A program made the translations under genes and the position numbers. This document shows positions 43,800 through 55,658 of a stretch of 64,000 bases of DNA, one piece after another (within the stretch, counting starts at the first letter, position 1; each line of letters begins with the position of its first letter). The stretch comes from Cladorhizidae sp. MBARI D1340-BT2 (taxonomy: Eukaryota; Porifera; Demospongiae; Poecilosclerida; Cladorhizidae), in the NCBI GenBank assembly GCA_028752905.1, contig JAQNBH010000006.1, positions 23,236,311 through 23,300,310 on the forward strand, in the 5' to 3' direction. The notes beneath the pieces are model-generated. The model was given only the letters and a program-made list of their open reading frames with translations. It made no database searches and had not been told where the DNA came from.

Positions 43800-44170
43800 G
43801 AGACATGAAAATTAATTAAAGTTGATCAAGACATGTAATCCTAGATTAAGATATACTGTAACTTACATACTATGATGGTTTCATGAAATACATGTAGGTT
43901 GGACACAGAGAGCCAAGAGACATGTAAATTAATTAAAGTTGATTAAGGCATGTAATCCTAGATCTGTAACTTACATACTATGATGATTTCATGAAGAAGG
44001 TTGGACACAGAGAGCCAAGAGACATGTTCAATTAAATTGAAGTCTGGCATCCTAGCCATAGAATACTGTAACTCACCTCCTATAAAGTAAGGACAGACAG
44101 AGATGAAGGACATGTTGAAACAAATATATTGTATGTGTATCCCTAGAGTTGGTTCACATGTATGGATGTC
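43800..44170. repeat. dispersed repeat R1, second cluster
   Basis: Further units of the 42.04-kb repeat: ACTTACATACTATGATG, TTTCATGAA, GTTGGACACAGAGAGCCAAG, AGACATGT. Unit length is roughly 95-110 bp. Confidence 0.65.
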
Positions 44171-44369
44171 GCAAGGACAGTGCACTTGAGCTTAATGGAA
44201 GCCAAGTGAGCATTCTGATCTCTGTGGGTATAGTAAATATTTTACAATCAATTCTTGGCTCAAGTATAAATGATCGCTAGTTACAGAGAAGAACGCTGAC
44301 TTGCTTCCATGCTATACCTGTTAGGTGACATTAAAATCACCTTCTCAGTTAATCAACTTCAATTTTCAT

Positions 44370-44440
44370 TCTCGACATTTCGACTAGATGTTCTAGTCTT
44401 CATCAGGAATAATGTGACACTAAGGCTCATGTGAGCCTGT
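44370..44440 (-). mobile_element. element tail signature
   Basis: On the minus strand, CCTGATGAAGACTAGAACAT is followed by a CGAAATGTCGAG string. A CTGATGAAG...CGAAACGT-type sequence is common at the ends of Penelope-like elements. It lies beyond the TAA run and in the same orientation as the Penelope fragment, so both may be parts of one element. Confidence 0.4.
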
Positions 44441-44647
44441 TATATACCAGTAGCTACCTATCCACAACGTGGCAGTACACGCACCTAGCATGTGCAGCGG
44501 ATGTAAAAAAAATTAATTTTTTTTAATAAATTAAATAAATAAATGAAAAATATATATATATATAAATAAAATTAAATCAACAACAAATAAAAATGTACAT
44601 ACATAAATAAACAAATAAATAAAACAACAAATCCATATATAAAATAC

Positions 44648-45120
<473 letters not shown>

Positions 45121-45159
45121 TTATAAAATTATTTAAAAAATTATATAAATGTAATTATG

Positions 45160-46080
45160 GTGGTCGTGGCTTCAAGTTCAGGGTAGTTCTCCAGCAGCCA
45201 GGCAAGTCCATTCCACAGTCTCAATTGAAACACTCACACTTTGGTGCTAGGCCAATGTGCAATGCCACCTTCACTAGCAGTTCCTTCTGTCTTCTGGCCT
45301 GGTCCAAGATGGTGGCTTCCTCCCAGAAAATAGGATGTCCATTATCCCATGCATGCTCAGCAATTGCAGACTTCTCTTTATGACAATTTCTACAGGCATC
45401 TTGATGTTCTTTCACTCAGGTCTCCAGTCTTCAGATGGTCCCCCCTATGTAGTATTTCCCACAGCTACAAGGAATGCAGTACACAACACGTGAGTGCATT
45501 CTAGCTGGTAAAACATCCTTCACTCTGCTCAGTTGTGTCCTCAGAGGTCTTCCTGATCTGAAGACGACTTTTATGTTAAACTTCCTGCAGACCCTCCTGA
45601 TGTCTTCACTCATCCCTGCTTTATGGATGGCTTGTTGTTGTTGAGATGGTCTACAAGTCCTGCTCACTTCACTTCTTCAAAATGCAGAAGGTATCATCCA
45701 CGTATCTGTTGGCTTTAGTGGGGCAGTTGTGAGCGACAATTCCTCAAAGAATTCCACATAAAGGTTGTCTACTACTGCAGATACTGGAGAGCCCATTGCT
45801 ACACCCTCTTGTTGCTCGTAGTATTTTTTTTGAAATCTGATGTAGGTGGATTTCAGGCACAATTCCAACATTTCAGAAATCCTGTCAGCCACTAGTGTAG
45901 TCTTCTCCCTCAAGCTCTCATCTTTCGTCAACATTACAAAAATTACTTCAACTGCCTCATCTATGGATGGGTCTTTGGATGGGATCCTGTATACTGTATT
46001 GCTACTGTCAGGGAAATCAACAGGACCACTCCCTGACTTTTCAAACAATAACCCACCATAACCACAAAACACAACCAACA
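45160..46080 (-). pseudogene. 5'-truncated Penelope-like element: RT end and GIY-YIG endonuclease
   Basis: Minus strand. 45677-46078 holds the end of a reverse transcriptase: LELCLKSTYIRFQKKYYEQQ, the conserved EGVAMGSPVSAVVDNLYVEF, and the catalytic RYVDDTFCI in a shifted frame at about 45690-45715. 45431-45667 continues (IRRVCRKFNIKVVFRSGR) into the GIY-YIG start (VVYCIPCSCGKYYIGGTI). 45221-45415 gives the rest of the endonuclease (VKEHQDACRNCHKEKSAIAE, HAWDNGHPIFWEEA). The order RT then GIY-YIG is diagnostic for Penelope-like elements. Frame changes near 45670 and 45420 break it. Upstream RT motifs are missing beyond 46080, where unrelated sequence and an LTR begin. Confidence 0.9.
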
Positions 46081-46120
46081 GCTAATGGATCACTACACCA
46101 CCACAATCCCAAGGAAGCAT

Positions 46121-46504
46121 TGTGATAACTGTTCTAGAGCAATATGCATATCAGGTGACTGTTAAGAAATACCTGTATTGTAAGGCACCAGAGTGGGACT
46201 CTGGAGTTTTGTCTGGTAGTTGTAAGTATATCAAGGTGTATGCTTACTTCCCTGACAGGGACAAAGAGATAGATTGAGTCAACCTGAGGGGTGACATTGG
46301 AGTAAGGTCCTAAGTAGAGAGGACTGAGACTTGGGTCACAGAGATCAGTGGTCTAGGTAAGGTTGATTGATGGAGTAGGCAATGCCTGGAATACCTAGGC
46401 ATCGCGGTGTATTCACCCAGAGGTAGCTAACCGCTCGGGCTACAGCAGTACCATTTTCTTATTGAGGAAGAAAGGTTTTAGATAAGGGTGAAATTTCCCC
46501 GACA
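46121..46504 (+). repeat. LTR of a second, related retrotransposon
   Basis: Ends ATTTCCCCGACA at 46504, immediately followed by GTGGCGTCAGCGGTGGGATC, which resembles the leader of the 33.3-kb element. The 5' limit TGTGATAACTG at 46121 is my estimate from size and the TG start. No matching 3' LTR exists in the window. Confidence 0.6.
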
Positions 46505-46704
46505 GTGGCGTCAGCGGTGGGATCTCTTGTAAAAAGGAAATTCTGGACCAGCCAGTAGCTAGCGAAGAGGAGTTGCTTAGCTAGCTGGAGACACCCAGGG
46601 CATGGCCTTGTGGTTTGAAAACCGACCCTTCAGTAGCCAGGAAGAGGTTTTGTAGTTTGTATTGATTTAATTTTTTTCCTCTCTTCCCAATCACCCTGAC
46701 TTGA

Positions 46705-47240
46705 CATGTCGGAGGAGAAGGAGAGAAGGATGCTCCAAGAATCCCGTCGAGGTCATGGGAGCACCCCAGTGGCCAACTTTCCTATCGATCCCATGGACAG
46801 ACTCCTCCAGCAGTGGATCTAAATCGACCAGACTCGGTCAGATCGAGAGGCACAGAAATGGGAGGAGGCCCAGGCTAAACAGGAAGAGAGAGAGACTCGA
46901 GAAGCCCAGGCTAGGCAGGAGGAGAGAGAGGCTCTGCAGCAGCAGAGGTTCCTGCAGATGTTGGCCAGACCTGTCCCTACTGCACCTCGACCCCCTCCGC
47001 TGCCTTAGCTATCCATCCCTTAGTTTACTGAAGGGACGGATGGTATGGGGACCAACCTGGAGGCATTTGAGGCTACGGCTGAGGCTGGCTAATGGCCACG
47101 TAATCAGTGGGCCATCATCTTACGCAGCTCCCTCTCCGGTGAAGGTCTCACTGCTGTCACCTCCATGCCTGCAGATCAGCAGAAAGACTACCCAAAAGTA
47201 AGAACTGAGATCTTACATGAATAGCACATCTCCTGTGAGA
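46705..47240 (+). pseudogene. gag fragment of the second retrotransposon
   Basis: ATG at 46705 opens MSEEKERRMLQESRRGHGST, then DPMDRLLQQW and a charged helix (EERETREAQARQEEREALQQ). After a stop near 47008, NLEAFEATAEAG, WPRNQWAI and GEGLTAVTSM align with the gag at 34.4 kb. It ends abruptly at HISCETYG (~47244), where the 31-bp minisatellite starts. Several in-frame stops. It is a truncated relative of the Gmr1-like element. Confidence 0.8.
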
Positions 47241-47253
47241 CCTACGGTGTTAT

Positions 47254-47890
47254 TTGATATATTGTTACATATTATTATTGTTATTTGGCATATTGTTACA
47301 TGTTATTATTGTTATTTGATATATTGTTACATGTTATTATTGTTATTTGGCATATTGTTACATTTTATTATTGTTATTTGGAAAATTGTTATAATAATTA
47401 TTGTTACATGTTATTATTGTTATTTGGCATATTGTTACATGTTATTATTGTTATTTGGCAAATTGTTACATGTAATTATTGTTGTTTGGTATATTGTTAC
47501 ATGTTATTATTGTTATTTGGCATATTGTTACATGTTATTATTGTTATTTGGCATATTGTTAAATGTTATTATTGTTATTTGGTATAATTATTGTTACTGT
47601 AATTGAGTATACTGTTACATGTTATTATTGTTATTTAGTATATTGTTACATGTTATTATTGTTGTTAGGTATATTGTTACATGTAATTATTGTTATTTGG
47701 TATATTGTTACATGTTATTATTGTTATTTTGGCGTATATTGTTGCATGTTATTATTGTTATTTGGCATATTTTTACATGTTATTACTGTTATTTGGCATA
47801 TTGTTTATATTTTTATTTGTTATATTGTTACATGTTATTAATGTTATTTGGCATATTTTTATTGTTATTTGACATAATTGTTACATGTTA
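47254..47890. repeat. 31-bp minisatellite
   Basis: About twenty units of TATTGTTACATGTTATTATT plus GTTATTTGGCA, with point changes and a few length variants. Because 31 is not a multiple of 3, all three + frames show similar Leu/Tyr/Cys-rich strings (CYMLLLLFGILLHVIIVIW). These look membrane-like but are artefacts of the repeat. Confidence 0.9.
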
Positions 47891-48244
47891 TATTTGTTGC
47901 TATATCCACCCAGTCAATTCATCACAGAAAACTGCAAAGTTGGTACTTGCATTGTAGATGGTGCCGACTATGATCATAAGCTAACTGAAAATAAAATTTA
48001 ATTTCACGACATTAGTGAGAAAAATGGGTTATCAATACACAACTTTTCATGACATATTTCTCTGCATGTCTTCATATTGATGTAAAAAAATAACAGATGT
48101 TCTAAACCAGCTAGACATATAGATTATTAGGCTTCTTATGTCAAAGGCATAACATAATTTCTTTATTTGTTCCAAGAGGTTTTGTTAAGAATGCCTAAAA
48201 TCCCATAAACACCCAAACAGTATTCCAAAGTAAGTAACACATAC

Positions 48245-48399
48245 CAGGAATTTCATATGCTTGCTGATCAGAAAAGGATTGAACCTGTAGTATTAACAAA
48301 AAATCACATTAAAATAAGCAAGCAAAGAGTATTAGCTCACATGTGTGGATGGAAGACCTTCTGATAGGTCAAATTTTGGAACAGCACTTGCAGGAAATC
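48245..48399 (-). CDS. exon pair U1
   Basis: Exon a 48341-48399 (59 nt, donor GTGAGC) encodes FPASAVPKFDLSEGLPSTH. Exon b 48245-48284 (40 nt, acceptor CTACAG, donor GTATGT) encodes VQSFSDQQAYEIP plus one base of a Gly codon. Total 99 nt, frame preserved. The intron between them is 56 nt. Confidence 0.6.
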
Positions 48400-48898
48400 C
48401 TGGATAAAATATATGTTTAATCAGAGAATGCATTCATACTGCATAGTGGTAGCTGCTATGCTAATACAATCAATGTTTGGTGCCATACTAGAGTGGTGTA
48501 CTTTTAAAACCCACTTTTCACATTTTCTGTGATAATTTAAAACCATATATTTTTTAGAGCACATGTTAAAATTGTAATAGTCACCCTACTTTCTTGACTT
48601 ACATCTTTGAACTAAGCTGATGAAAATAGGATATGAATAGATACATTATTTCATATTGCATTTCAATTGATATTATTATAATTCATTTTGAAATTATAGA
48701 ACTTCAAGACCTCTTTTCAACTAGTAGCTGGGCCTTCACATTTCTAATCATAGCATCTTTACTAATTAAAAAGTGGATCCCTTTATCTTGATAACACAAG
48801 GTTAAAAATAACCCTTGTGTTTCTTGTAATTTGATGTGGACACTTTCATTGTGTGGGCCAATTTTTGTAAAACTATCCACATAAAAATTTACACATAC

Positions 48899-49066
48899 CA
48901 GTATTATCTCTGGCTTGTTTATCAGAGAAGGATAGAGTCTGTAAAATAAAACATTCATTAAATCTAGCAAACACAACCATAGAAGATTGGCACACCTGTG
49001 TGGATCTTTTAATTGGATGACCAGATGTCTCAATTTTTGTACCAGCACTTGTAGGCAATCGAGGGT
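48899..49066 (-). CDS. exon pair U2
   Basis: Exon a 48996-49066 (71 nt, acceptor CTTTAG, donor GTGTGC) encodes PRLPTSAGTKIETSGHPIKR, then STQ. Exon b 48899-48938 (40 nt) encodes TLSFSDKQARDNT. 111 nt in total, in frame, intron 57 nt. Confidence 0.6.
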
Positions 49067-49544
49067 CTAAAGTTCAGTAATCTAAATATAAATCAAGAAT
49101 GCATTCATACTATATATGTAGGGATAATAAATCTGACCTGTATTATAGTAAATTGTAGTGCATTACTAAGAACAAGTGGACATAACGTCATAATTACATG
49201 ACCTTAAATGGAGGTGATAGCATTCCATTTTTCACCTAGATATATGGAAATACAACATCTGTCCAGAGCTATTAAACTTTACACCAAATCACTAATACAC
49301 AATGAACATAATCTGACACCATCTTATAGTACATATTTCTCGGCACTTCATCATCAGATTGTTGAAAAAAATTATACAAGTTCTAAAATACTAGAGCGCT
49401 AGAACTGTAGGCAGCATGGGTTAGAATGAGGGCTAGTGGCTCCTTTTGATAAAAAAAATCAATTTATTTTGCATAATTCTTTTGCATAATTCATATGGTA
49501 AAAACAAAAATCCATAGCAGTGTTCCACAGTAACTTACACATAC

Positions 49545-49724
49545 CAGGATATTCATCAGTTTACTCAACAGAAAAAGGTTAAAGCTGAAGAAGAGAACAA
49601 TCATTATTATAATAAACAACCTCATACAATAATAGTCACTTGTGCGGGTGTCTTGAGTGGAAGCCCTCCTCCTCATGTCCTTCCTTTTTGTATAGTACTT
49701 GTAGGCAATCCAGGAACTAAATTT
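49545..49724 (-). pseudogene. exon pair U3, degenerate
   Basis: Exon a reads PGLPTSTIQKGRT then TGA in the expected frame. Exon b starts with a Leu codon then TAA. The splice sites resemble those of the other units, so this is a decayed member. Confidence 0.5.
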
Positions 49725-50583
49725 TATATAATCACAGTTTACAACAGAATGTACTTGTCATAGCAGAACAGCTGCAAATTTTGTTTGCAAAATATTTGGC
49801 ATATTTTATTTGAGTTTGATGTGCTTTTGTTTTTACTGAATGGATGATTGAGGCTGTGATAAATGTTCTTGTGTTCGGAAGGTGTCTACATACATGGAAA
49901 AGTTGTGGGACTGATCCATATAGCTAACTGTAATCAAAAGACAAAATCTCCACATGTTGCTCTTCCTCATACTAAAAGCAAATGCTGGTTGAGTTTCTCA
50001 TCATTGGAGTAGAAATGACCATCATCTTCACTATCCATTGTTAGAGAGTGAGCTTACTTTAGAATTTCAGGTTTAAAGTTCCGGAGGAGTTCATAATTCC
50101 ATGTATTGAGCGAATTGAATATGTATGGAACTCACCCAGATGCATCTTATAATGATGTGGAGGAAGATTAGTTTGACTCATTCACGAGCTGGAGGCATTT
50201 ACACCTCCTACATGCAAGGGCAGTTTCTGACAGCTCTAATAAATTTTAATTCTATAGCTGAAACTCAAATAAAGCATATCAAACTCTAATAGAGCACAAA
50301 CAATTATAGCAGTCGATGCATTGCAACCGAGCAGGAATAGAATATGAGTCAAGCAATTCAAGCATAGAATGGTGCTGGTTGCAAGCATGCAACATGTAGG
50401 TGCCAATTGAGCTCAGTTTAGCTAAATATTGCACACATAAACAAGTCAATTATAGTGTTGATGTTCCTTACCAATTTCAGTTCTTTACCAATTTCAGTTT
50501 GTTATAGATGGACCTAAAAAGATATTTTTTAAATGAATCCAGATTTTAATTCGTTAATTTTTTATATCTGCTAGGATGGGTGT

Positions 50584-50957
50584 GTCCGTTTCATCCACTA
50601 GATACAGCAAGCATCCACCTCTCAGCTTTTTAATGTGAATATCTAATTACCCATGGGTTAATCCTGTTGTTTTAGTATGTGGTAAACAACCAGCGACATT
50701 TTATAATAGTGATCTGTTTTGGTTATCAAAGGTAATTCAATTCTCTGTCTTCACCATACTCCCTCTAGATTTCTTCGAACTATGCGTGTCTACCAAGATC
50801 TGTTGTGGAGAAGTACATTCAATTATGTAGTGTGATTAACCTTCAGAAGCCACAAACCAACAGTGCCCCACTTAAACCTATCATTTCTTCTGGGTTTATG
50901 ACTCGAGGACAGGTAATATTATTAGTACCAAATATGTTGGTATTTAGCATCGTCTTA
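50584..50957 (+). mobile_element. third fragment of element 1 inside the array
   Basis: Matches 58051-58418 and, reversed, 19488-19855. It includes the first integrase-core exon (LPRSVVEKYVQLC, LKPIISSGFMTRGQ), open in this copy, plus adjacent intron. Both ends are abrupt and the right end falls in the next intron. It cuts off exon b of U4. Confidence 0.85.
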
Positions 50958-51036
50958 TTATAAGGATTGAGTTTGAAAGTTAAAACAATCACTGTAAAAT
51001 TAAGCAAGCAAACAATACGATAGATTATTGGCTCAC

Positions 51037-51107
51037 ATGTCTGGATGGTTGTGATGGAAGACCTGATGTCCTAAGTTTTGGACCACCACTTATAGGCAAT
51101 CCAGGAT
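51037..51107 (-). CDS. exon a of U4; exon b lost
   Basis: 71 nt, acceptor CTTTAG, donor GTGAGC, encoding PGLPISGGPKLRTSGLPSQP, then SRH, in the array frame. Its exon b should lie near 50.95 kb but only the first ~10 nt remain beside the element 1 fragment. Confidence 0.5.
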
Positions 51108-51839
51108 CTAAAGTTTGAGTATATATCAAGAATGTATTCATACTATGTAAGGACAATAAATCAGAGCTTATCCTTGGTGGCACAATAATCAACAAAGTAC
51201 AGTGCATTTATAAAGAATAAGTGGAAAAACATGACTTTGAAAGGAGATGAATGTCTTCCAACTTTCACCTACCTCCATTGTAACACACTCTCTGCCCAGA
51301 GCTGTTTTAACTTTACACCAATACACAATGAACACAAGCTGACTACATCTTATACACTATATTTATCGGAACTTCATCAGAATGTTGAAAAAAATTATAC
51401 AAGTTCTAAAATGCTACAGCTGTAGAGCAGTAGGAGGCTAGAGCATGTAGCTGCTGATTCAGCTCTCAGATTAGCTCCACACATACAATTCAATTATTGT
51501 GTTTATGTTCTTTACCAATTTTAGTTTGTTATGGATAGACTTAAAATAAATTTCATGGATTTTTTTTAATGTCCACCAGGCACTACCATAGTGAAGTATC
51601 ATGGTAAGCTGGAATTCCTTTTTGAACTAAAGATGGAAGAAACTACAATCAGGATGCTAAGAAACTGCTTAAATAAGTTAGAGCTAAGACATGATTTTTT
51701 TAATATCAACCTCCATTGAATATAGAGAGTACCAGTGCAATACCTGACTATAAAAATACATACCTACCCTAAGGGAAATAAAGGGAGTCGAACTACTCAC
51801 TCGCCTTGAACATCTAAGGTGGGTGCTTGAATTATGAAA

Positions 51840-51990
51840 TTTGAATGTTGATTGTTAAATGCACACCCTGTGTTACCATTACAATGAAGATAGAAGTTAG
51901 TTAGCTCTAGGTGAGGATTTGCTGGTTGTGTTACCATTGCAATAAAGTTAGAGGTTAGTTAGCCCTAGGTGAGGATTTGCTGGTTATTTT
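51840..51990. repeat. two-copy ~63-bp direct repeat
   Basis: TGTTACCATTACAATGAAGA, AGTTAGTTAGCTCTAGGTGA and GGATTTGCTGGTTGTG occur again directly downstream with few changes. Confidence 0.75.
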
Positions 51991-52471
51991 AATGTCTAGC
52001 TGGTGCCTCTACTTTAGCTAAGGCATTATTGATCCCCTCATTGATTAAAACTATCAAGTAGTCGACTTCAGGTTCAACAAAGTCAACCAATGGATTTTTA
52101 TTGCTAACTTTCCTTCTATCTTTGCTCTCTGTCACATACTATGATGCACTGGGCGGTCGCTACAAGCATCCAGTCATCAGAGAAAATTGCATAGTGGATA
52201 CTTGTAATGTGGAAGGTGCTGACTATGTTCCTATGCAAACTGAAGTGCAAATTTAATGTTTGTGAGATGATCTGAGAAAAATAGGTTATCAATAGACACA
52301 ATCTTTCATATGACATATTTCTCAGCATGTATTCATATTGATGTAAATCTCACAGATGTTCTAATCAAGCTATCCTATACATTATTAGGACAATGACATT
52401 ACAAAATTTCTTTATTTGTTCCGAGAGAATTTTGTCATAAACACCTCATCTAAACAGTATTCCAAACAAAC

Positions 52472-52639
52472 CAGGAATTTCATAGGCTTGCTCACCAGTC
52501 AAGGATAGAGCCTGTAGGATTAACAAAGCAACACATTAAAATAAGCAAGAAAACAATATAATAGAGTATTGGCTCACAAGTATGGCTGGAAGACCATCTC
52601 CTGACAGGCCAAAAGTAGGAACATCATTTGTAGGCAATC
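52472..52639 (-). CDS. exon pair U5
   Basis: Exon a 52578-52639 (62 nt, donor GTGAGC) encodes LPTNDVPTFGLSGDGLPAIL. Exon b 52472-52511 (40 nt, acceptor CTACAG, donor GTTTGT) encodes ALSLTGEQAYEIP. 102 nt, frame preserved, intron 66 nt. Confidence 0.6.
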
Positions 52640-53123
52640 CTGGATAAAAAATGGGACATTTTAGAATGCGTTTATACTGTGTGCATACTAAGATAATACA
52701 ATCAATGTTTGGTGCCATACTAGAGTGGTGTAGTTTTAGGACCTACTTTTCCCATTGTGTTTTAAAAGAATGCTTGCCCATGTTTTTGTAGAGCATATGT
52801 AAAAATTGTCAGAGTAATCCTACTTTCTTGACTGACATCTTTGAACATGAGCTGAGAAAAATAGGATATGAACACAATATTTCATGTTGCATTTCCTTTG
52901 GCATATATTTCATCTTGAAATTATAGAACTTCTAAATTAATTCCCTTTATCTTGGATAACCTGAGGAAAAATATAACCTTCGTGCTTCTTAATCCTTCGT
53001 GCTTGTTGATTAATTTAATGAAAGCACGTTTATTGTTGTATGGATCAATTTGTGTAAAAATTATCCACATGGAAAAATAAACAGATTGAATAAATTCAGT
53101 ATTCCAAAGTAAGTTACACCTAC

Positions 53124-53289
53124 CGAGATTTTCACTGGCTTGCTCATCAGGGAAGGATGGAGTCTAAAAAATAAAACATTCATTAAATCAAGAAAATACA
53201 ACAATAGAGTATATACCTGTATGGATCTTTTGAATGGAAGACCTCTAATGTCCCAATATTTCTACCAGCACTTGTAGGCAATCCAGGGT
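53124..53289 (-). pseudogene. exon pair U6, one-base frame error
   Basis: Exon a 53217-53289 (73 nt) starts PGLPTSAGRNIGTLEVF. Relative to U1 it lacks one base in the middle, so the continuation that fits exon b (TPSFPDEQASENL, 53124-53163) is in another frame. The same defect is in the left duplicate at 27019-27184, so it predates the duplication. Confidence 0.55.
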
Positions 53290-53764
53290 CTAAAGTTACA
53301 GTAATCAAAATATAAATCAAGAATGCATTCATACTATATATGTAGGGATAATAAATCACAGCTGTATCGTGATCCTCTAAATAATAAATTGCGTGCATAT
53401 ATAAAGAACAGGTGGACAAACTGTCAGAATTACATGATATTAAAAGAAGTCAATGATTTCCATTTTTCACCACATACAACCTAAATACATTATCAGTCTC
53501 CAGAGCTCCAAGTTTCTGTTTAACTTGACACTGATACACAATGAACATTAGCTGAGAAAAATGAGAGATAAAAAACACATCTCATGGTATATATATATTT
53601 CTTGGCAATTCTTCATCTGATGTTTGTCAAAAGTTATAGAAGTTCTAAAACTGCTAGGGCGTTAGAGTAGTAGGCATCTAGGGCTAGAGGCTCCTATTGA
53701 TGACAAGTACAAACTTTGGCTTTCTATTTCAAAAAGGTTGTGATAAATAACTGAATACAGAAAA

Positions 53765-53890
53765 AATATGGTGATCTTGGTGGTCTTGGCTTCAGTTCAG
53801 GTTCTCTAGAGTGGCTCCCCAGCAGCCAGGGAAGTCCATTCCGATTCAACTGCTAACATTCTGGTGCCAGGCAGCGCAATGAAAAGTACA
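53765..53890 (-). mobile_element. Penelope-like tail fragment, right copy
   Basis: Counterpart of 26405-26530; resembles the sequence following the GIY-YIG frame at 45.2 kb (CCAGCAGCCAGGGAAGTCCA against CCAGCAGCCAGGCAAGTCCA). Confidence 0.5.
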
Positions 53891-53921
53891 AGTAGTCGGA
53901 GATTCTGTGTTTGTGTTTTAA

Positions 53922-55658
53922 CCGCTTCACCGCATAGAAGCGCGAGATTGAGTGACCGTCGCGTTAATAATTATTAAACATCAACCGTTGACTCTACATA
54001 TTCAAAACTTACCGTAATTGTGCATGATGGACTGTTCTATTTCACCAAAAAATTTAAGAACCGTAGCACGTAGGTAACTGTGACGTCAAACAATTTTGAA
54101 TTCAAGCAAAATAATGGCTGAAATATTTGATCGTGCTCGCGTGTTAGAGCTGTTGTTTGATGGCGGTTTCGACCTCTCTGACTATGATAGAGATGAAGAT
54201 GATGAAGGTCAAGTGTCTTCCTTCCTTGGTGATGAGGTATTAGACCCTAAGGAGTTGGCAGCTTTTTGTCCAGAGCTTTAACTTCAACTCCTCAGGATGT
54301 TGGACCAAACACTTCAAGTGCCAGTGCTTCTGATGGAGCTTTTATGACTCCTGATGAATAGTATGAGTTGCTTGGTAAGTATGAGTAGATATCTATAGAA
54401 TGGAATATAATATTTGAGCTATCAAGAGACATAATAAGCCAGAAATATATATCACTAGGTTATAAAGTTCCTAGTTATAAAGTTCACTAGGTTGTAAAGT
54501 TCATAATAATAATCTTTTATATAGGTTTAGCCACTGATCTTGAATCTGCTGAATCTCTGAGTGATCCTGCAAACTCTCCTCCGAGTGGTCCTGCAAACTC
54601 GCCCCCAACTGCTCCTACAATCTCTCCTACCATCTTCTCCTTCATTTGATGTAGTTCCATCTTCTGACTCAGAAGTATCACTGTTACCTTCTGATCGCTG
54701 AGACAGGGGGCGTGTTGGATGCCGAGGCCGAGGAAAAGGCCAAGGAAGAGGAAAAAGCCAAGGAAGAGGAAAAGGCCAAGGAAGAGGAAAAGGCCAAGGA
54801 AGAGGAAAAAGCCAAGGAAGAGGTAAAGGCCAAGGAAGGCCAAGGAAGAGGAAAAGGCCAAGGAAGAGGAAAAAGCCAAGGAAGAGGAAAAGGCCAAGGA
54901 AGAGGAAAAGGCCAAGGAAGAAGTCGAGGCCAGAGGTAAGAGGCACAAGACCTTTTGTCACTGCTCTCTTTGTGGTATTAGCCTTTGTGCTGTGCGTGGA
55001 AGGACATGCTTCAGGGAATTCCACACACTCTCTGACTACTCGCACTAGCTTCCTTTTCTCTTCGAGATTTTCTTTGTATTGCTTTTGTAGTATGTACATG
55101 TGTTAGGCATGTACATGTATACTTCTTTTCTTTATCATTTATGCATGCAGACATGTGTAGTACACGTATGTTTTCTTGATGAGTCTTTGCTTTATTGTGC
55201 CTTTCTGCAACATCTTGAAATTTTCAACTTTCAATACAGCCAGACCTTCCTCGTGGTGCTTGACAACAGTCAATACTCTTATAGACTGACAAACATGGCT
55301 ATATCCTGCAAAATAGAAAAATTAGGGCATTCAATATTCATAAATTATGCCAAAAAATGTACATTTTTCAGATTATATGCTGTTTGCAGTTCGATAAGCG
55401 ACCATATTTTAGTATTTGATCTGAAAAACCATAAAGTATACTTGTAATAGTAGATAAATGCAGTGATAAAAAGTATTCTAATCAAAAAATGGTTTGTGGT
55501 TTGGTTGCTAGGCAACACATTTATCACCAAGTTGATCAGTAACTCTTTGTCAATCATGTGATATGCGGTTGCTGGGGACTTTTCTGAACCAATGATCAGA
55601 TACAAAAATTAAAGTAAAGATAGGTCAAAATCTCAAAATGAAGTCGACGGTGAAAGCG
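53922..55658 (+). mobile_element. piggyBac element PB2, right copy, 1737 bp
   Basis: TTAA at 53918-53921 and 55659-55662. Head (MAEIFDRARVLELLF from ATG 54114, stop 54279-54281), second exon from about 54528, Lys/Glu 18-bp repeat at 54715-54935 and zinc ribbon at 54938-55050 (TFCHCSLCGISLC). It lacks the 320-bp insert of the left copy and has fewer or shifted repeat units. There is no catalytic core here either, so the core was already absent before the duplication. 19 nt beyond its end lies the empty TTAA (55681-55684) used by PB1 in the left copy. Confidence 0.9.

Larger units (their letters stand above)
47890..53430 (-). other. tandem array of duplicated exon pairs
   Basis: Six visible units (U1-U6), spaced about 650-730 bp or twice that, each with exon a (59-73 nt) and exon b (40 nt) on the minus strand. 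The whole unit is repeated, introns included: 47890-48740 also matches 52140-52990, and 49150-49400 matches 51180-51420. Exon a begins in phase 1 and exon b ends in phase 1, so complete units join in frame. Each encodes a Pro/Ser/Gly-rich segment of 33-38 residues (U1: FPASAVPKFDLSEGLPSTH, then VQSFSDQQAYEIP). I do not recognise the family. U3, U4 and U6 are damaged. No first or last exon was found. Confidence 0.6.

Noticed and set aside
47217..47957. Overlapping Leu/Ile/Tyr-rich + frames that look like membrane proteins
   Set aside because: They are three frames of a 31-bp minisatellite. A unit not divisible by three makes all frames look alike; there is no start or splice support.
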